DNA of 5,055 nucleotides, taken from assembly GCF_937876455.1 (NCBI RefSeq), contig NZ_CALFIG010000183.1:1-5055 (forward strand), written 5' to 3'. How positions within the stretch are numbered: the first letter of the stretch is position 1; each line of letters begins with the position of its first letter. The DNA comes from an uncultured Flavobacterium sp. Its GTDB lineage: Bacteria; Bacteroidota; Bacteroidia; Flavobacteriales; Flavobacteriaceae. Below, piece by piece: positions 4,915 to 5,055 of this stretch. Below the pieces are notes generated by a model that saw only the letters and a list, made by a program, of their open reading frames with translations, had not been told where the DNA came from and made no database searches. A program made the translations under genes and the position numbers.

Positions 4915-5055
4915 AGTTCTCTTTTGTCAATTTCGTCTCTAATTTTTGCAGCTTTTTCATAATCTTCATTTTGAACTGCTTCTTCTAATAAATTATACAA
5001 TTCATCCGTTGAATAATTGGCATAAACATCACTTGGTTTTTCATCAGATATACCA
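4893..5055 (-). CDS. Bifunctional nuclease (DUF151) family protein with UVR motif, 3' end only
   Basis: Only the last 53 codons are in the window; the 5' part lies beyond the right edge. The visible part has an acidic linker (GISDEKPSDVYANYS) and a UVR (UvrB/UvrC-type) helical hairpin, DELYNLLEEAVQNEDYEKAA, followed by KIRDEIDKRE. The UVR motif is a protein-interaction hairpin. In flavobacteria this ending is typical of the DUF151 bifunctional nuclease proteins of about 200 aa, and my recollection is that these often precede a nucleoside permease gene, as here. The DUF151 domain itself cannot be seen, so the full name is inferred from the tail and the neighbour. The end (ELNDKLTN) is longer than the usual KR ending and is encoded within the direct repeat at 4880-4914. 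Confidence 0.75.
   Translation of the reverse strand, partial: GISDEKPSDVYANYSTDELYNLLEEAVQNEDYEKAAKIRDEIDKRELNDKLTN

Overview
The window looks like chromosome from a Flavobacterium-type member of the Bacteroidota. The evidence is AT-rich DNA, protein sequences of flavobacterial character, A-rich leaders without Shine-Dalgarno sites, and a Bacteroidota-type promoter (ATTG, 20-nt spacer, TACTTTTG) before ubiE. This is read from the sequence and from memory of the families; no search was run. All confident genes lie on the minus strand, so transcription runs from right to left.

Layout in order of transcription: the 3' end of a bifunctional-nuclease (DUF151) gene with a UVR motif (4893-5055); a NupG-type nucleoside:H+ symporter (3426-4877); a small S23/four-helix-bundle gene (3035-3370) between two inverted arrays of telomere-like heptamers; thymidylate synthase thyA (2160-2984); a GNAT acetyltransferase (1572-2003); dihydrofolate reductase folA (1021-1506); and demethylmenaquinone methyltransferase ubiE (125-886). 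The left 160 bases do not look like the rest. They hold a plus-strand ORF start that runs head-on into the end of ubiE, a 10-bp perfect hairpin and a small operator-like palindrome. No RNA genes, CRISPR or classical insertion sequences were seen. No stretch over 300 bases lacks a gene.

The genes share a nucleotide theme. The permease imports nucleosides, ThyA makes dTMP while oxidising methylene-tetrahydrofolate to dihydrofolate, and FolA reduces that dihydrofolate again. UbiE is separate: it performs the last methylation of menaquinone synthesis and has its own promoter.

The unusual part is a set of short-period repeats between the genes. A G-rich heptamer close to GGTTATG/GGTAATG occurs as four units on each side of the four-helix-bundle gene, in opposite orientation, and again as three units across the folA stop codon. 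A degenerate octamer (CAATTAGT/CAATGTGT) fills the folA-ubiE gap and appears to supply the -33 element of the ubiE promoter. The heptamer-flanked unit (2991-3415) fits exactly into what would otherwise be a gap of about 16 bases between nupG and thyA, so it looks like a small inserted cassette. Two genes show apparent lesions: the four-helix-bundle gene has a one-base frameshift at a run of six A, and the GNAT gene has an in-frame TAG four codons into its natural N-terminus. Real decay and sequencing error cannot be separated from this window alone.
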